DNA from: CAYGGE01 sp966250865
GTDB lineage: Bacteria; Patescibacteriota; UBA1384; CAYGGE01
Direction: 5' to 3'
NCBI GenBank assembly: GCA_966250865.1
Contig: CBINIT010000012.1
Span: 1 to 27,894 of the forward strand
Length of the DNA: 27,894 nucleotides
The notes under the pieces were generated by a model. The model was given only the letters and a program-made list of their open reading frames with translations, had not been told where the DNA came from and ran no database searches. Numbering within the stretch: the stretch's first letter is position 1; the number at the start of each line of letters is the position of its first letter. Below, in pieces: positions 7,565-16,020 of the stretch. The position numbers and the translations under genes are program-made.

Positions 7565-7801
7565 TTAAGCCTTCCCAATAATATACTTCAGAAATTCAAG
7601 AAGACCCGTTCCAATTTTTGAGATGATAGGGATTGATGCTGGGACAAAGACCAGAAGAAGCACCAGCCAAAGCAGACTCTTCTTGATCAGATGATAAAGA
7701 CCAATAACAATAACCGCCAGAACACCGATTGAGATAAACCCTTGATACTCATTTGGGAAATTTGAAATAAAGAGATCGTAGGCATGAAACAACCAATCCA
7801 T
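7565..7801 (-). CDS. Small two-TM membrane protein, unknown
   Basis: 78-aa protein with a short amphipathic N-terminus, a TM segment at about 21-40, Lys-Lys, and a second TM at about 43-62. It has a strong ribosome binding site (AAAGGAGG four bases before ATG) and an extended -10 promoter just upstream, which make expression likely. It is the first gene of a two-gene minus-strand unit with the 65-aa protein. I cannot assign a family. A small toxin-like or stress-related membrane protein is possible, but nothing in the sequence shows it. Confidence 0.7.
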   Translation of the reverse strand: MDWLFHAYDLFISNFPNEYQGFISIGVLAVIVIGLYHLIKKSLLWLVLLLVFVPASIPIISKIGTGLLEFLKYIIGKA

Positions 7802-7817
7802 AGCGCCTCCTTTACGC

Positions 7818-7826
7818 AGTATAGCA
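7818..7826 (-). promoter_or_regulatory. Extended -10 promoter for the small membrane-protein pair
   Basis: Minus-strand TGCTATACT is an extended -10 (TGn plus a 5/6 hexamer). There is no good -35, as usual for this class. The start site would fall near 7811, leaving a ~10-nt leader that just holds AAAGGAGG. Confidence 0.6.
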
Positions 7827-7858
7827 AAACCACACTTGCTCCACTACAGCAAAACGTA

Positions 7859-7867
7859 TGATATAGT
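7859..7867 (+). promoter_or_regulatory. Extended -10 promoter of the transketolase operon
   Basis: TGATATAGT is an extended -10 with transcription predicted near 7874, leaving a ~19-nt leader with AAAGGAG at 7881-7887. Overlapping alternatives TATGAT (7867-7872) and GATAAT (7870-7875) make the exact hexamer uncertain. Confidence 0.5.
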
Positions 7868-7892
7868 ATGATAATACACCAAAGGAGTAAGC

Positions 7893-9722
7893 ATGGAACA
7901 TATCGCACCCCTTAAAGAACTAGCTAAACGTCTTCGGCATAACAGCGTTCTCTCGACCAGCACTGCCGGATCTGGTCACCCAAGCTCGTCACTCTCCGCC
8001 GCCGATCTCATGTCCGCCCTCTGCTTTGGCGGTTTTTTTAAAGCTCGCCTCCATGAACCTGAATTTGCTTACAATGATCGACTTATCTCCTCAAAGGGCC
8101 ACGCATCTCCCCTCTTCTATGCCCTCTATGAAGTTGCCGGTGCAATAAGTACAGACGAGCTCAAAGATCTTCGCAAGTTTTCGAGCAACCTCGAAGGCCA
8201 TCCGACCATGCGGTTCCCCTACACTGAAGCAGCCACTGGTTCGCTTGGTCAAGGACTATCAGTTGGAGTCGGCATGGCTCTTAATGCAAAACTTTTTGAT
8301 AAACTTCCATATAAAACGTTTGTGCTGCTGGGCGATAGTGAAATGGCGGAAGGTTCCGTTTGGGAAGCAATCCAGCTCGCCAGTCATTATAACCTGAGTA
8401 ACCTCATAGCTATCCTCGACGTCAACCGACTCGGACAACGGGGCGAGACGATGATCGGTCACGATACGGGAGCATATGCTAACCGCGTGGCGAGTTTCGG
8501 CTGGACTACCATAACGATTGACGGCCATGACATGACCGCCATCGTTGACGCTTTCGAAGAAGCAACCAAGAGTCAGCGACCAGTTATGATTATTGCAAAA
8601 ACGATTAAAGGCAAAGGCATCAGCTTCATCGAGGATCAAGACGGCTGGCACGGAAAAGCCATCCCCCAAGACCAACTTGAGGCAGCTCTTACCGAGATTG
8701 GTGATGTTGACTATAGCGTGTCAGGGCAGTTCGCCGAACCAGAGAATCTCCAGCCAGCAGACCGGAAGTCACAAACGGTCAAGGCGGTCTCATACGAATT
8801 TAATGAGCTCGTTGCTACACGTAAAGCGTATGGCAACGCACTGCGACGCTTAGCACCAGCATATCCCGAACTCGTCGTCCTTGACGCTGAAGTAAGTAAT
8901 TCAACCTTTGCCGATGGAATGAAGACGGTTGATTCAGATCGGTTTATCGAAGTTTTTATTGCTGAACAGAACATGGTGAGTATCGCCCTCGGCCTTTCGC
9001 GACGAAACAAGAAGCCGTTTATCTCCACCTTTGCTGCCTTTTTCACCCGAGCGTCAGACCAGATTCGAATGAGCCAGTACTCTGATGCCAAAATCACCTT
9101 CGTTGGGTCACACGCTGGCGTTTCTATTGGCGAAGATGGCGCATCGCAGATGGGGCTGGAAGATATTTCGCTCTTCCGCTGTCTCAACGAAAGCACTGTC
9201 CTTTACCCTTCTGACGCCCTATCGGCTGAGAAGCTCATCGAAGCCTCAGTCTTCAATAAAGGAATAACCTATGTTCGTACGACCAGACAAGATACGCCGG
9301 TCATCTACAAAAATGAGGATCTATTCCCTATCGGTGGCAGTAAAACTATTAAACAGAGCGCTAAAGATATGGTAACGGTTATTGGCGCTGGCATCACCCT
9401 TCACGAAGCACTAGCAGCCTATAAGGAATTAGCCGAAGAAAACATTATGATCCGGGTCATCGATCTGTACAGTATTAAACCGATTGATAGTGCTACGCTC
9501 CATCGAGCCGCTAAGGAAACTCAGGCCGTATTGACCGTTGAGGACCACCGACCGGAAGGTGGATTGGGTGAGGCCGTTATGGCAGCCCTCGCTAGTCAGC
9601 CAACGCCCGTATACTCTCTAGCGGTAACCAAATTGCCTCGCAGTGGTAAGCCAGCAGAGTTGCTCGCATATGAGGAAATTGATGCCCAAGCAATCATTGC
9701 CAAAGTAAAGGAGCTACTATGA
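7893..9722 (+). CDS. tkt: Transketolase (compact type)
   Basis: ThDP- and Mg-dependent enzyme moving two-carbon ketol units between sugar phosphates in the non-oxidative pentose phosphate pathway. The 609-aa single chain holds both the PP and Pyr domains plus the C-terminal domain. GHP (28-30), SKGH (67-70) and EGHP (101-104) carry catalytic or phosphate-site histidines. GDSEMAEGSVWEA (147-159) with DVN (176-178) is the ThDP/Mg motif, GDS replacing the usual GDG. AEQNM (357-361) holds the cofactor-activating Glu358. It is shorter than the ~660-aa E. coli type, and phrases such as SVWEAIQLASHYNL, LDVNRLGQ and TVEDHRPEGGLGEAV resemble the animal-type branch. The ribosome binding site is strong (AAAGGAG). 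Its TGA overlaps the ATG of transaldolase (ATGA), so the two are translationally coupled and supply ribose 5-phosphate and erythrose 4-phosphate together. Confidence 0.96.
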   Translation: MEHIAPLKELAKRLRHNSVLSTSTAGSGHPSSSLSAADLMSALCFGGFFKARLHEPEFAYNDRLISSKGHASPLFYALYEVAGAISTDELKDLRKFSSNLEGHPTMRFPYTEAATGSLGQGLSVGVGMALNAKLFDKLPYKTFVLLGDSEMAEGSVWEAIQLASHYNLSNLIAILDVNRLGQRGETMIGHDTGAYANRVASFGWTTITIDGHDMTAIVDAFEEATKSQRPVMIIAKTIKGKGISFIEDQDGWHGKAIPQDQLEAALTEIGDVDYSVSGQFAEPENLQPADRKSQTVKAVSYEFNELVATRKAYGNALRRLAPAYPELVVLDAEVSNSTFADGMKTVDSDRFIEVFIAEQNMVSIALGLSRRNKKPFISTFAAFFTRASDQIRMSQYSDAKITFVGSHAGVSIGEDGASQMGLEDISLFRCLNESTVLYPSDALSAEKLIEASVFNKGITYVRTTRQDTPVIYKNEDLFPIGGSKTIKQSAKDMVTVIGAGITLHEALAAYKELAEENIMIRVIDLYSIKPIDSATLHRAAKETQAVLTVEDHRPEGGLGEAVMAALASQPTPVYSLAVTKLPRSGKPAELLAYEEIDAQAIIAKVKELL

Positions 9723-10582
9723 AACCAGTCGGTCTTCATTCAAAGATTTATCTTGATAGCGGTGATCCCAAAGAGACAGAGGAAGCACTTGAACTTCTTG
9801 GCTTCTTGGATGGACAGACTACGAACCCTAGCCTGATCGCAAAGAACCCTGCAGTTCAAGAGCGCATTGCTCATGGCCAAAAATTTACCCAACAAGAAAT
9901 TCTCGAAATGTATAAATCAATTATTCAAGAGATTGCCGATATTATGCCAGACCGGTCGATCTCTATCGAAGTATATGCCGATACAACTACGAGCACGGAG
10001 ACAATGTTGGCCCAAGCCCGTGAAATGTTCAGCTGGACACCAAAAGCCCAAATAAAGTTTCCTATTCTGGCGTCTGGAATTGCGGCAGCTGAGCAGGCTA
10101 TAGCCGAGAATCTGCGAGTCAATATGACCCTGTGCTTCAGTCAAGAACAAGGCGCTGCTGTGTATAGTGCACCAAAAGGCGCCCAAAAAGGCGCTGTCTA
10201 CCTCTCACCATTGATCGGGCGATTCGACGACCGTGGCATGAATGGTATGGACATCGTTGCACATTCACTAAAAATGCTTGCCAAAGGCGATGGACACGTT
10301 GAAGTGGTAGCTTCCAGCGTTCGAACCCTCGACCATTTTCTGGCCTCAATTCAGCTGGGAGCAGATATTGTGACTACACCACTTAAAGTATTACGAGAGT
10401 GGGTGGAGCACGGTATGATTCTTCCAGATAGTACCTGGCAGTACCCAGTCAAAGATCTATCGCCTATCGAATATGGACAAGTTGAATTGGGAAAACCCTG
10501 GAAGAGTTACGATCTCAATCACCCAATCACCGCAGAGGGTATCGAACGATTCGTTAAAGACTGGAATGCGCTGATCACGTAG
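9719..10582 (+). CDS. tal: Transaldolase
   Basis: Class I aldolase-type enzyme transferring dihydroxyacetone units between sedoheptulose 7-phosphate and glyceraldehyde 3-phosphate. In the 287-aa barrel: YLDSGD (11-16, catalytic Asp13), DGQTTNPSL (31-39), SIEVYAD (82-88), QIKFP (111-115, Schiff-base Lys113; most homologues have IKxP), NMTLCFSQEQ (135-144) and YLSPLIGRFDDRG (161-173). It is longer than the ~215-aa FSA/TalC group. The start overlaps the transketolase stop by 4 nt. It ends in TAG immediately followed by the complement of the lepA stop, leaving no intergenic sequence and no stem-loop terminator. Confidence 0.95.
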   Translation: MKPVGLHSKIYLDSGDPKETEEALELLGFLDGQTTNPSLIAKNPAVQERIAHGQKFTQQEILEMYKSIIQEIADIMPDRSISIEVYADTTTSTETMLAQAREMFSWTPKAQIKFPILASGIAAAEQAIAENLRVNMTLCFSQEQGAAVYSAPKGAQKGAVYLSPLIGRFDDRGMNGMDIVAHSLKMLAKGDGHVEVVASSVRTLDHFLASIQLGADIVTTPLKVLREWVEHGMILPDSTWQYPVKDLSPIEYGQVELGKPWKSYDLNHPITAEGIERFVKDWNALIT

Positions 10583-12322
10583 CTAGTGCTTGAGCATCTC
10601 TAAGAAGACAGTAGTCGGAACCTCTACCTTCCCGAGCATCTTCATCTTCTTCTTTCCTTTTTTCTGTTTATCGAGAAGTTTATTTTTTCGTGTAACGTCA
10701 CCACCGTAAAGCTTAGCCGTCACATCTTTTCGCAAAGCGGAAATTCTTTCTGAAGCGATAACTTTACCACCAACAGCAGCTTGAATTTTAATCTCAAAGT
10801 TCTGTTTGGGGATGAGTTCTTTCAATCGCTCAACGATCTCCTTGGCCCGTCGCTCCAGTTTTGAACGGTGAATAACTTGTCGAAACGCTTCAACGGGCTC
10901 CTCTGCGACAAGCACATCCATATCAACAAGATCACCTTCTCGCCAATCAAGGATTTGATAGTTCATTGAGGCATAGCCGGAAGATACCGACTTGAGCTCA
11001 TCATAGAAGTTAACAATAATTTCAGCCAACGGCACTTCATAATGCAAGATAACTCGATCCCCGACATGCTCCATCGTACCGAAAATACCTCGGTGCGACT
11101 GAACAAGTTCCATGATGCCGCCGAGATATTCATTGGGCGTAATAAGTTCAAGCGATACGAACGGCTCTCGAATCTTTTCTTTTGCACCGTCTCGTAGACG
11201 TTCATAATGAACCGTTGGAGTCGTAACTACAAGGCTAAGATTATATTCACGCTCGAGACGCTCAGTGACAATCTCAAGGTGAAGTAAACCGAGAAAACCA
11301 CAACGGAATCCAAAGCCAAAGGCCTTCGAAGTTTCAGGTTCGTAAACGAGCGATGAGTCGTTGAGCTTTAATTTGCCTAACGCATCACGTAACAATGGAT
11401 AATCATCACCACTCGTCGTAAAGAGACCAGCATAGACCATAGGCACAACTTGGCGGTAGCCAGGAAGTGGTTCGTGGGCAAGTTGAGCAGTCTTTGTTAC
11501 GGTATCACCAACTCGAGCCTCTGAAACTTCTTTGAGTCCGGTAATAACATATCCAATCTCTCCGGCAGTCAGCTCGGGTGCAGCCTTATAGGTTCCTACA
11601 CCAAACGATCCCACCTCAAGAACCTCTGTCTCTTTTCCGGTTGCCATCAGGCGAATTCGATCACCACGACGCATCGACCCTTCTGCAACCCGAGAATAAG
11701 AGACAACGCCGCGGTAGGTGTCGTAAACACTGTCAAAAATAAGTGCTCGAAGCGGTGCTGATTCAGGTTCCTGAACGGGGGCGGGAACACGTCGGACGAC
11801 TGTCTCGAGCAATTCAGCAACTCCTTGACCAGTTTTTCCTGATGCAAAGAGAATGGTGTCAGGATCGATATCTAAGAGCTCTGCAATTTCCAGCGCAGTG
11901 CGCTCGGGTTCTGCGGCTGGCAAGTCGATCTTGTTAACTACTGGCACAATAGTAAGACCATGTTCAGTGGCAAGGTGAAGGTTGGCCAAGGTTTGTGCCT
12001 GAATTCCTTGCGTTGCATCAACCAGCAAGACGGCTCCTTCAACGGCAGCCAGGGACCGAGATACTTCATATTGGAAGTCGACATGACCTGGGGTATCAAT
12101 CAAGTTAAGTATATACTCTTGAGCATCAATAGTATATTTCATTCGAACAGGCTGCAACTTGATAGTGATACCACGTTCACGTTCGAGATCCATGGTGTCG
12201 AGACTTTGCTCTCTTGCCTGCTCTACCGTTCCGGTAACTTCAAGCATACGGTCAGCCAAAGTTGACTTACCGTGATCAATATGCGCGATAATACAAAAGT
12301 TTCGAATATATTGGGCATTCAT
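10583..12322 (-). CDS. lepA: Elongation factor 4 (LepA)
   Basis: Ribosome-associated translational GTPase, 579 aa against about 600 in E. coli. The G-domain motifs are complete: AHIDHGKST (13-21), ERERGITIK switch (48-56), DTPGHVDF (76-83), NKID (130-133) and ASGKTG (160-165). Domain II, the EF-G-like domains III and V, and the LepA-specific C-terminal domain with KLYGGDVTRKNKLLDKQKKGKKK near 545-567 follow in order. The start matches other LepA N-termini (M-x2-3-x-IRNFxIIAHIDHGKST). No Shine-Dalgarno sequence is visible; the 28-nt predicted leader ends in CCCTCC and contains a 12-bp palindrome. It converges with transaldolase, stop to stop. Confidence 0.97.
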   Translation of the reverse strand: MNAQYIRNFCIIAHIDHGKSTLADRMLEVTGTVEQAREQSLDTMDLERERGITIKLQPVRMKYTIDAQEYILNLIDTPGHVDFQYEVSRSLAAVEGAVLLVDATQGIQAQTLANLHLATEHGLTIVPVVNKIDLPAAEPERTALEIAELLDIDPDTILFASGKTGQGVAELLETVVRRVPAPVQEPESAPLRALIFDSVYDTYRGVVSYSRVAEGSMRRGDRIRLMATGKETEVLEVGSFGVGTYKAAPELTAGEIGYVITGLKEVSEARVGDTVTKTAQLAHEPLPGYRQVVPMVYAGLFTTSGDDYPLLRDALGKLKLNDSSLVYEPETSKAFGFGFRCGFLGLLHLEIVTERLEREYNLSLVVTTPTVHYERLRDGAKEKIREPFVSLELITPNEYLGGIMELVQSHRGIFGTMEHVGDRVILHYEVPLAEIIVNFYDELKSVSSGYASMNYQILDWREGDLVDMDVLVAEEPVEAFRQVIHRSKLERRAKEIVERLKELIPKQNFEIKIQAAVGGKVIASERISALRKDVTAKLYGGDVTRKNKLLDKQKKGKKKMKMLGKVEVPTTVFLEMLKH

Positions 12323-12328
12323 GGAGGG

Positions 12329-12362
12329 CCTAACGTTAGGTGTGGTACTGCCTGCGATTATA
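12329..12362 (-). promoter_or_regulatory. lepA promoter and palindromic leader
   Basis: A perfect minus-strand TATAAT (plus 12357-12362) predicts a start near 12350 and a leader of about 28 nt. The leader contains the perfect palindrome CCTAACGTTAGG (12329-12340), 6 nt before ATG, and no ribosome binding site. No convincing -35 is seen. The palindrome could be an operator or a small hairpin near the start codon. Confidence 0.5.
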
Positions 12363-12399
12363 CCTTATTTGTTATGATTTAGGAAGAGTACGCAGCCTC

Positions 12400-13032
12400 T
12401 TAGGGGTTTGGTGAAATGCCTATAACCGTCCCGGTCACCGTCATCGATCCCTCTTCAAGAGCAACCGACTTAACTGCTATCGACTCAAGCTTTAATTCTC
12501 GAGTAAGAGCTTCGTTCGCCTGTTTAGACAGCATCTCAGTTACCGCGGAAGGCACTGTCAACGTACCAGCTTGAATCTTAGCCACGTCAAGTCGGACCTT
12601 ACCATCCACCACCTTTGGCAAGATAGTCAGCGCTAGACTGCTGTTAAGAATCTTGGTTGCTACGCCAGAAACAATAATTCCGTCGGGGTTGATTTCGGCT
12701 TGCAGCTCCCGGAACGGGATCGCACCATTTTGGCTAACTCCTTGAACCATGAGCGAGGTAAGCTCCCGTTCAGTAATAGTAAGACTTGTCGAGGCGCCGG
12801 GCCTTAGATCGAGATGAGATACCTTTTGCTCAAGCTGTTGACGGTCTTGGTCGCTAGACACTACTTGACGATCAGGAAGGACAGCTGTTTTTACTTTAGC
12901 GACGCCCCAAGCGACCATAGCAGCAACCCCAATAGCGATCAGAACCAAACCAATAAGCAAAGTCTGGCAAGTGCAATACGATCGTTTCTTATGTGTATCT
13001 AATTCGTGGTAAAAATTTTCTTTTTCTTCCAT
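12400..13032 (-). CDS. Membrane-anchored protein, possibly YpmS/DUF2140-like
   Basis: 210-aa protein with a short cytoplasmic tail containing CTC (Cys20, Cys22), one TM segment (24-45) and an exported domain of about 160 residues. LTITERELTSLM (84-95), followed by beta-rich stretches (IIVSGVATKI, VRLDVAKIQAGTLTVPSAV, SMTVTGTVIGI), resembles YpmS-like (DUF2140) proteins. That is a pattern impression, not a verified match. The start lies inside murJ (34-nt overlap) with GTGGAG as ribosome binding site, so it is co-transcribed with murJ and may act at the cell envelope. It ends upstream of the lepA promoter without a clear terminator. Confidence 0.7.
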   Translation of the reverse strand: MEEKENFYHELDTHKKRSYCTCQTLLIGLVLIAIGVAAMVAWGVAKVKTAVLPDRQVVSSDQDRQQLEQKVSHLDLRPGASTSLTITERELTSLMVQGVSQNGAIPFRELQAEINPDGIIVSGVATKILNSSLALTILPKVVDGKVRLDVAKIQAGTLTVPSAVTEMLSKQANEALTRELKLESIAVKSVALEEGSMTVTGTVIGISPNP

Positions 13033-14585
13033 AAAAACTCCACTTCTTCAAGACGAAGGATGAAAGCTAGGCCAAGGTAGGTTGCAGCACCAACGATCAG
13101 TCCAACAATACCCTGAAGAAGTACATTCACACCATAGCGAAGGTCGGCAACCGTACCAATATATGTCTTGGCCAGCTGAATAGCGACGCCCATAATTAAC
13201 GTTAAAACAAAGTAGGTTAGTAGGGAGTGGGCTAAGTCTCGTTCGATCGTAAGCGGCATCTTCTTTCGCAGTAGGACATATAAAAGTAAGAGCTGCAGGA
13301 TATTAGAAAGTGAAAAAGCAAGCGCCAGTCCACCGATACCCCAATCAGTTGATGAGGCCAACCCATAACCCAGTCCAATCGCGATGATAGTCCCGGGAAT
13401 TGCAATGAGCATCGGCGTTTTTGTATCTTGCATGGCGAAGAAAGCCCGTGAGTAAAGTGGAATAAGGCCAAGAGCCGCTAAACCAATCGCATACATACCT
13501 AGTGCATCAGCTGTCATGATCGTTTGGTCCCAACCAAAATGCCCGCTCCCCAAGACGAGCCGTACCAGCTGAACACGTAGCAAATAAAGTCCCACTGCCG
13601 ATGGCAATAAAAAGAAAAGTGCTGCTTTGGTTGCTCGACCAAGGTAACGATTAAAGTTTTCATGCTTCGCGCTTGAAAAAGCTTCGGACAAATACGGAAA
13701 GCTAGCTAAGGCAAAAGCGTTACCGAAGATGACTGTCGGTACCGTTTGAATATTGTCGGCATACCCTAACCCACTCGCCGAGCCCACTGGCAGTTGAGCT
13801 GCCACTCGTGCAAAGCTCAGAAGAATGAGCTGCATAAGAAGAAGCTGAACCGTACGGGGTATCATAAGCTGGAGAATTTGCTTTAAGCCTGGCTGGCGCC
13901 AATCGATAACTGGCTGATAGCGATAGCCCAAAACAAAGAGCGTAGGGACCTGGATGAGGAAGTGAAGCAATGCACCACCCAGTACACCGTAGACAACTCC
14001 TTGAACTCCATAAGTTGGCGACAAATATATGATGCTTAAAATAATTGCGGCGTTGTAAACGAGCGGTGCTACTGCATAGGCCGCAAAACGTTTAAATGAA
14101 TTAAGTACTCCCCCAGCAATATAGGAGAGACCGAAGATGAAAGGCTGGAAGATCAGCATCCGAGCAAGAGTGACTGTTTGCTCGACACGCTGCGGTTCAT
14201 TAAAAGGTGAAATATACGGAATAATGATCGGGATTAAGAAGTACAAAATAGCCAACGAGATTAAGAGGACTATGGCACCAAGGTTAATAACGGTATTCGC
14301 AAGGCGCCAAGCCTCGCTGTCCTTACCTTTCTTGAACAGGTAGTCAGTAAAGACGGGAATGAAGGCCGTGGTTACCGCACCAAGGATGAGAACATGAAAT
14401 ACTAAATCAGGAAGACGAAAAGCATTGAAATATGTATCAACCTCGGCAGCCGGAATCTTCTGGGCTAAGAAGCGATCGCGCAGAAAACCGAGGATATTGC
14501 TCAAAAAAAGCGTCACCATGAGCATACCAGTGGCGCCTTTAATTGAACTTTCCCCGTGGAATAGAGCTTTGAGCTTTGCAACCAT
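12999..14585 (-). CDS. murJ: Lipid II flippase MurJ
   Basis: MOP-superfamily membrane protein that moves lipid II across the cytoplasmic membrane for wall synthesis. From the chosen start it is 528 aa with about 14 hydrophobic segments. Family marks include LSNILGFLRDRFLAQKIPAAEVDTY early in the chain, AFRLPDLVFHVL with an FIPVF turn, and SRAFFAMQDTKTPM in the C-terminal half. An in-frame ATG at 14621 would add 12 residues, but it sits 4 nt after a terminator-like hairpin and has no ribosome binding site. The ATG at 14585 is exactly 6 nt after an extended -10 element, suggesting a leaderless message. The 3' end overlaps the next gene by 34 nt. It fits functionally with the PBP and Ddl in this window. 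Confidence 0.93.
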   Translation of the reverse strand: MVAKLKALFHGESSIKGATGMLMVTLFLSNILGFLRDRFLAQKIPAAEVDTYFNAFRLPDLVFHVLILGAVTTAFIPVFTDYLFKKGKDSEAWRLANTVINLGAIVLLISLAILYFLIPIIIPYISPFNEPQRVEQTVTLARMLIFQPFIFGLSYIAGGVLNSFKRFAAYAVAPLVYNAAIILSIIYLSPTYGVQGVVYGVLGGALLHFLIQVPTLFVLGYRYQPVIDWRQPGLKQILQLMIPRTVQLLLMQLILLSFARVAAQLPVGSASGLGYADNIQTVPTVIFGNAFALASFPYLSEAFSSAKHENFNRYLGRATKAALFFLLPSAVGLYLLRVQLVRLVLGSGHFGWDQTIMTADALGMYAIGLAALGLIPLYSRAFFAMQDTKTPMLIAIPGTIIAIGLGYGLASSTDWGIGGLALAFSLSNILQLLLLYVLLRKKMPLTIERDLAHSLLTYFVLTLIMGVAIQLAKTYIGTVADLRYGVNVLLQGIVGLIVGAATYLGLAFILRLEEVEFLWKKKKIFTTN

Positions 14586-14591
14586 AGAGTA

Positions 14592-14600
14592 ATAATACCA
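14592..14600 (-). promoter_or_regulatory. Extended -10 promoter of murJ (leaderless)
   Basis: Minus-strand TGGTATTAT (TGn plus a 5/6 hexamer) ends 6 nt before ATG 14585, so the A of the start codon would be about +1. There is no recognisable -35. Confidence 0.5.
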
Positions 14601-14623
14601 AAAATTATTAGGTTCGAACATTA

Positions 14624-14643
14624 AAGCCCGCCGAAGCGGGCCC
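14624..14643 (-). terminator. UUCG-capped hairpin after the secreted-protein gene
   Basis: In the minus-strand RNA, GCCCGC and GCGGGC (plus 14636-14641/14626-14631) pair around a UUCG tetraloop with C-G closure; two G-U pairs can extend the stem. UUUAAU follows. The T-run is short, but the hairpin lies 26 nt after the stop at 14667 and just before the murJ promoter, as expected for a terminator. Confidence 0.6.
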
Positions 14644-14666
14644 TAATACGCAACACTTACTATAAG

Positions 14667-16007
14667 TTACTGATGTGCTTGGCTAAATATACCATTACAG
14701 GTAATCTCGTCCTCGGTGAGGGCTGGAGCCAGGATTTTCTCTACATCTTTGACAATAAGATATCGCATACCAAGATTAGATCGTTTGGCCTTCAAAGTAA
14801 CAAGATTCTTATAACCATAGGCGCCGTTCGCATTATCCTGAATAGGACCAACTATCGCCTGAAGAGTATCCTGAATAACTTTAACTTCAGCGGCGTTAGA
14901 TGCATTGCGGTTCGCCTTTTCTACCCCAGCAACTACACCATGCCATGGCTGCCAAGGATATCCACTACACATGTGCCGCACAAGACTGAAGTCTGCCCAG
15001 GCGTTAACTTGTGGTACTCCGATATAGCCAGTATGAGTCTCATAATAGTCAATTCCTTCTGCCTCAATACTCTCAACTGACAAGCGTCGCATAGTTACTT
15101 TTGGTTTGGTGGGATCACCGCCAACGATAACCTCTGGACCGAGCTTACCCTTCAGCGTGACATAGTACGGCTCACGGGGCCCATAGCCAATACTGTAAGC
15201 ACGATTACCACCTGGATCGGGATGATTCATATACATCGCACGCAACCGCTCAGCAATCGCTCTGTCAGCATCATTCTTGGGCATCGATAGTGGGAAAGAT
15301 TGACTGTTGGCAAGATAGAACTTTCCACCACCCCCAGCGTAAGCTTCATCGTCAATCGTTAAAGCCAGTGGCCACACGATCGTTGAGTTAGGATAGTACA
15401 TTCCCTCAGTAAGTACCCCTGTATAAGAGCGGGCTTGCTTATCGGCAGGAAAGTGCGCACACTCCATATAATCGATATCGATAAAGATCGTGCCTTCATC
15501 GTGCTGATCGCCAGTCATTTGCTGCAAAGACTTCGGTGCGATTACGATCTTTGCCTTCTTGCCTTTTGGCTTCACAAAATCGTTCGGTATGGTGAAGTTC
15601 ATCTCTGGGCAGTATCGTTGGCCATCAAAGACAAGTCGGTACTCTTCGCCTGGCTTCACCTTAGTCAACAGGGAGCCAGCATAGCCTTTCTTGTTATACG
15701 AGGGAAAGAGTTGGTTCATTTCCGCAAAGGACATTACTAAACCTGACTGAATATCTCGATCAACGATTCGAGTAGTATTGTCGTCAATCACTCGATAAAG
15801 CGAAAGATAGCTTGCTCCATTACTAATATCCACCGAGCCGTCGTAAGCAACTCCCTCACGAATATAGAGCCAGGCGTTACCTTCAGACAACCCAATGCCT
15901 AAACCGCTCGCCTGTGGCTGCTTGCCTTGGCTAACCAATGCAGCTAGCACAGTCAGAGCTACAATTAAAATCGCTACGAGTGTCAATAGTTTATGAGTAC
16001 GCTTCAT
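14667..16007 (-). CDS. Secreted or membrane-anchored protein, unknown
   Basis: 446-aa protein with a positively charged N-terminus (MKRTHK), a hydrophobic segment (7-25) and no lipobox, so it is either cleaved after AALVSQG or held by the signal anchor. The exterior part has four cysteines (133, 183, 347, 437), which could form two disulfides through the DsbA/DsbB pair at 25656-26718. Many Tyr, Gly and Pro residues and alternating hydrophobic stretches suggest a beta-rich fold, but I recognise no domain. GGAGGGG lies just before ATG. A TTGCAT/TATGCT promoter and a palindrome precede it, and a hairpin terminator follows, so it seems to be a single-gene unit. Base composition does not visibly differ from its neighbours. 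A surface or lineage-specific role is plausible but unproven. Confidence 0.8.
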   Translation of the reverse strand: MKRTHKLLTLVAILIVALTVLAALVSQGKQPQASGLGIGLSEGNAWLYIREGVAYDGSVDISNGASYLSLYRVIDDNTTRIVDRDIQSGLVMSFAEMNQLFPSYNKKGYAGSLLTKVKPGEEYRLVFDGQRYCPEMNFTIPNDFVKPKGKKAKIVIAPKSLQQMTGDQHDEGTIFIDIDYMECAHFPADKQARSYTGVLTEGMYYPNSTIVWPLALTIDDEAYAGGGGKFYLANSQSFPLSMPKNDADRAIAERLRAMYMNHPDPGGNRAYSIGYGPREPYYVTLKGKLGPEVIVGGDPTKPKVTMRRLSVESIEAEGIDYYETHTGYIGVPQVNAWADFSLVRHMCSGYPWQPWHGVVAGVEKANRNASNAAEVKVIQDTLQAIVGPIQDNANGAYGYKNLVTLKAKRSNLGMRYLIVKDVEKILAPALTEDEITCNGIFSQAHQ

Positions 16008-16020
16008 AGGACCCCTCCGC

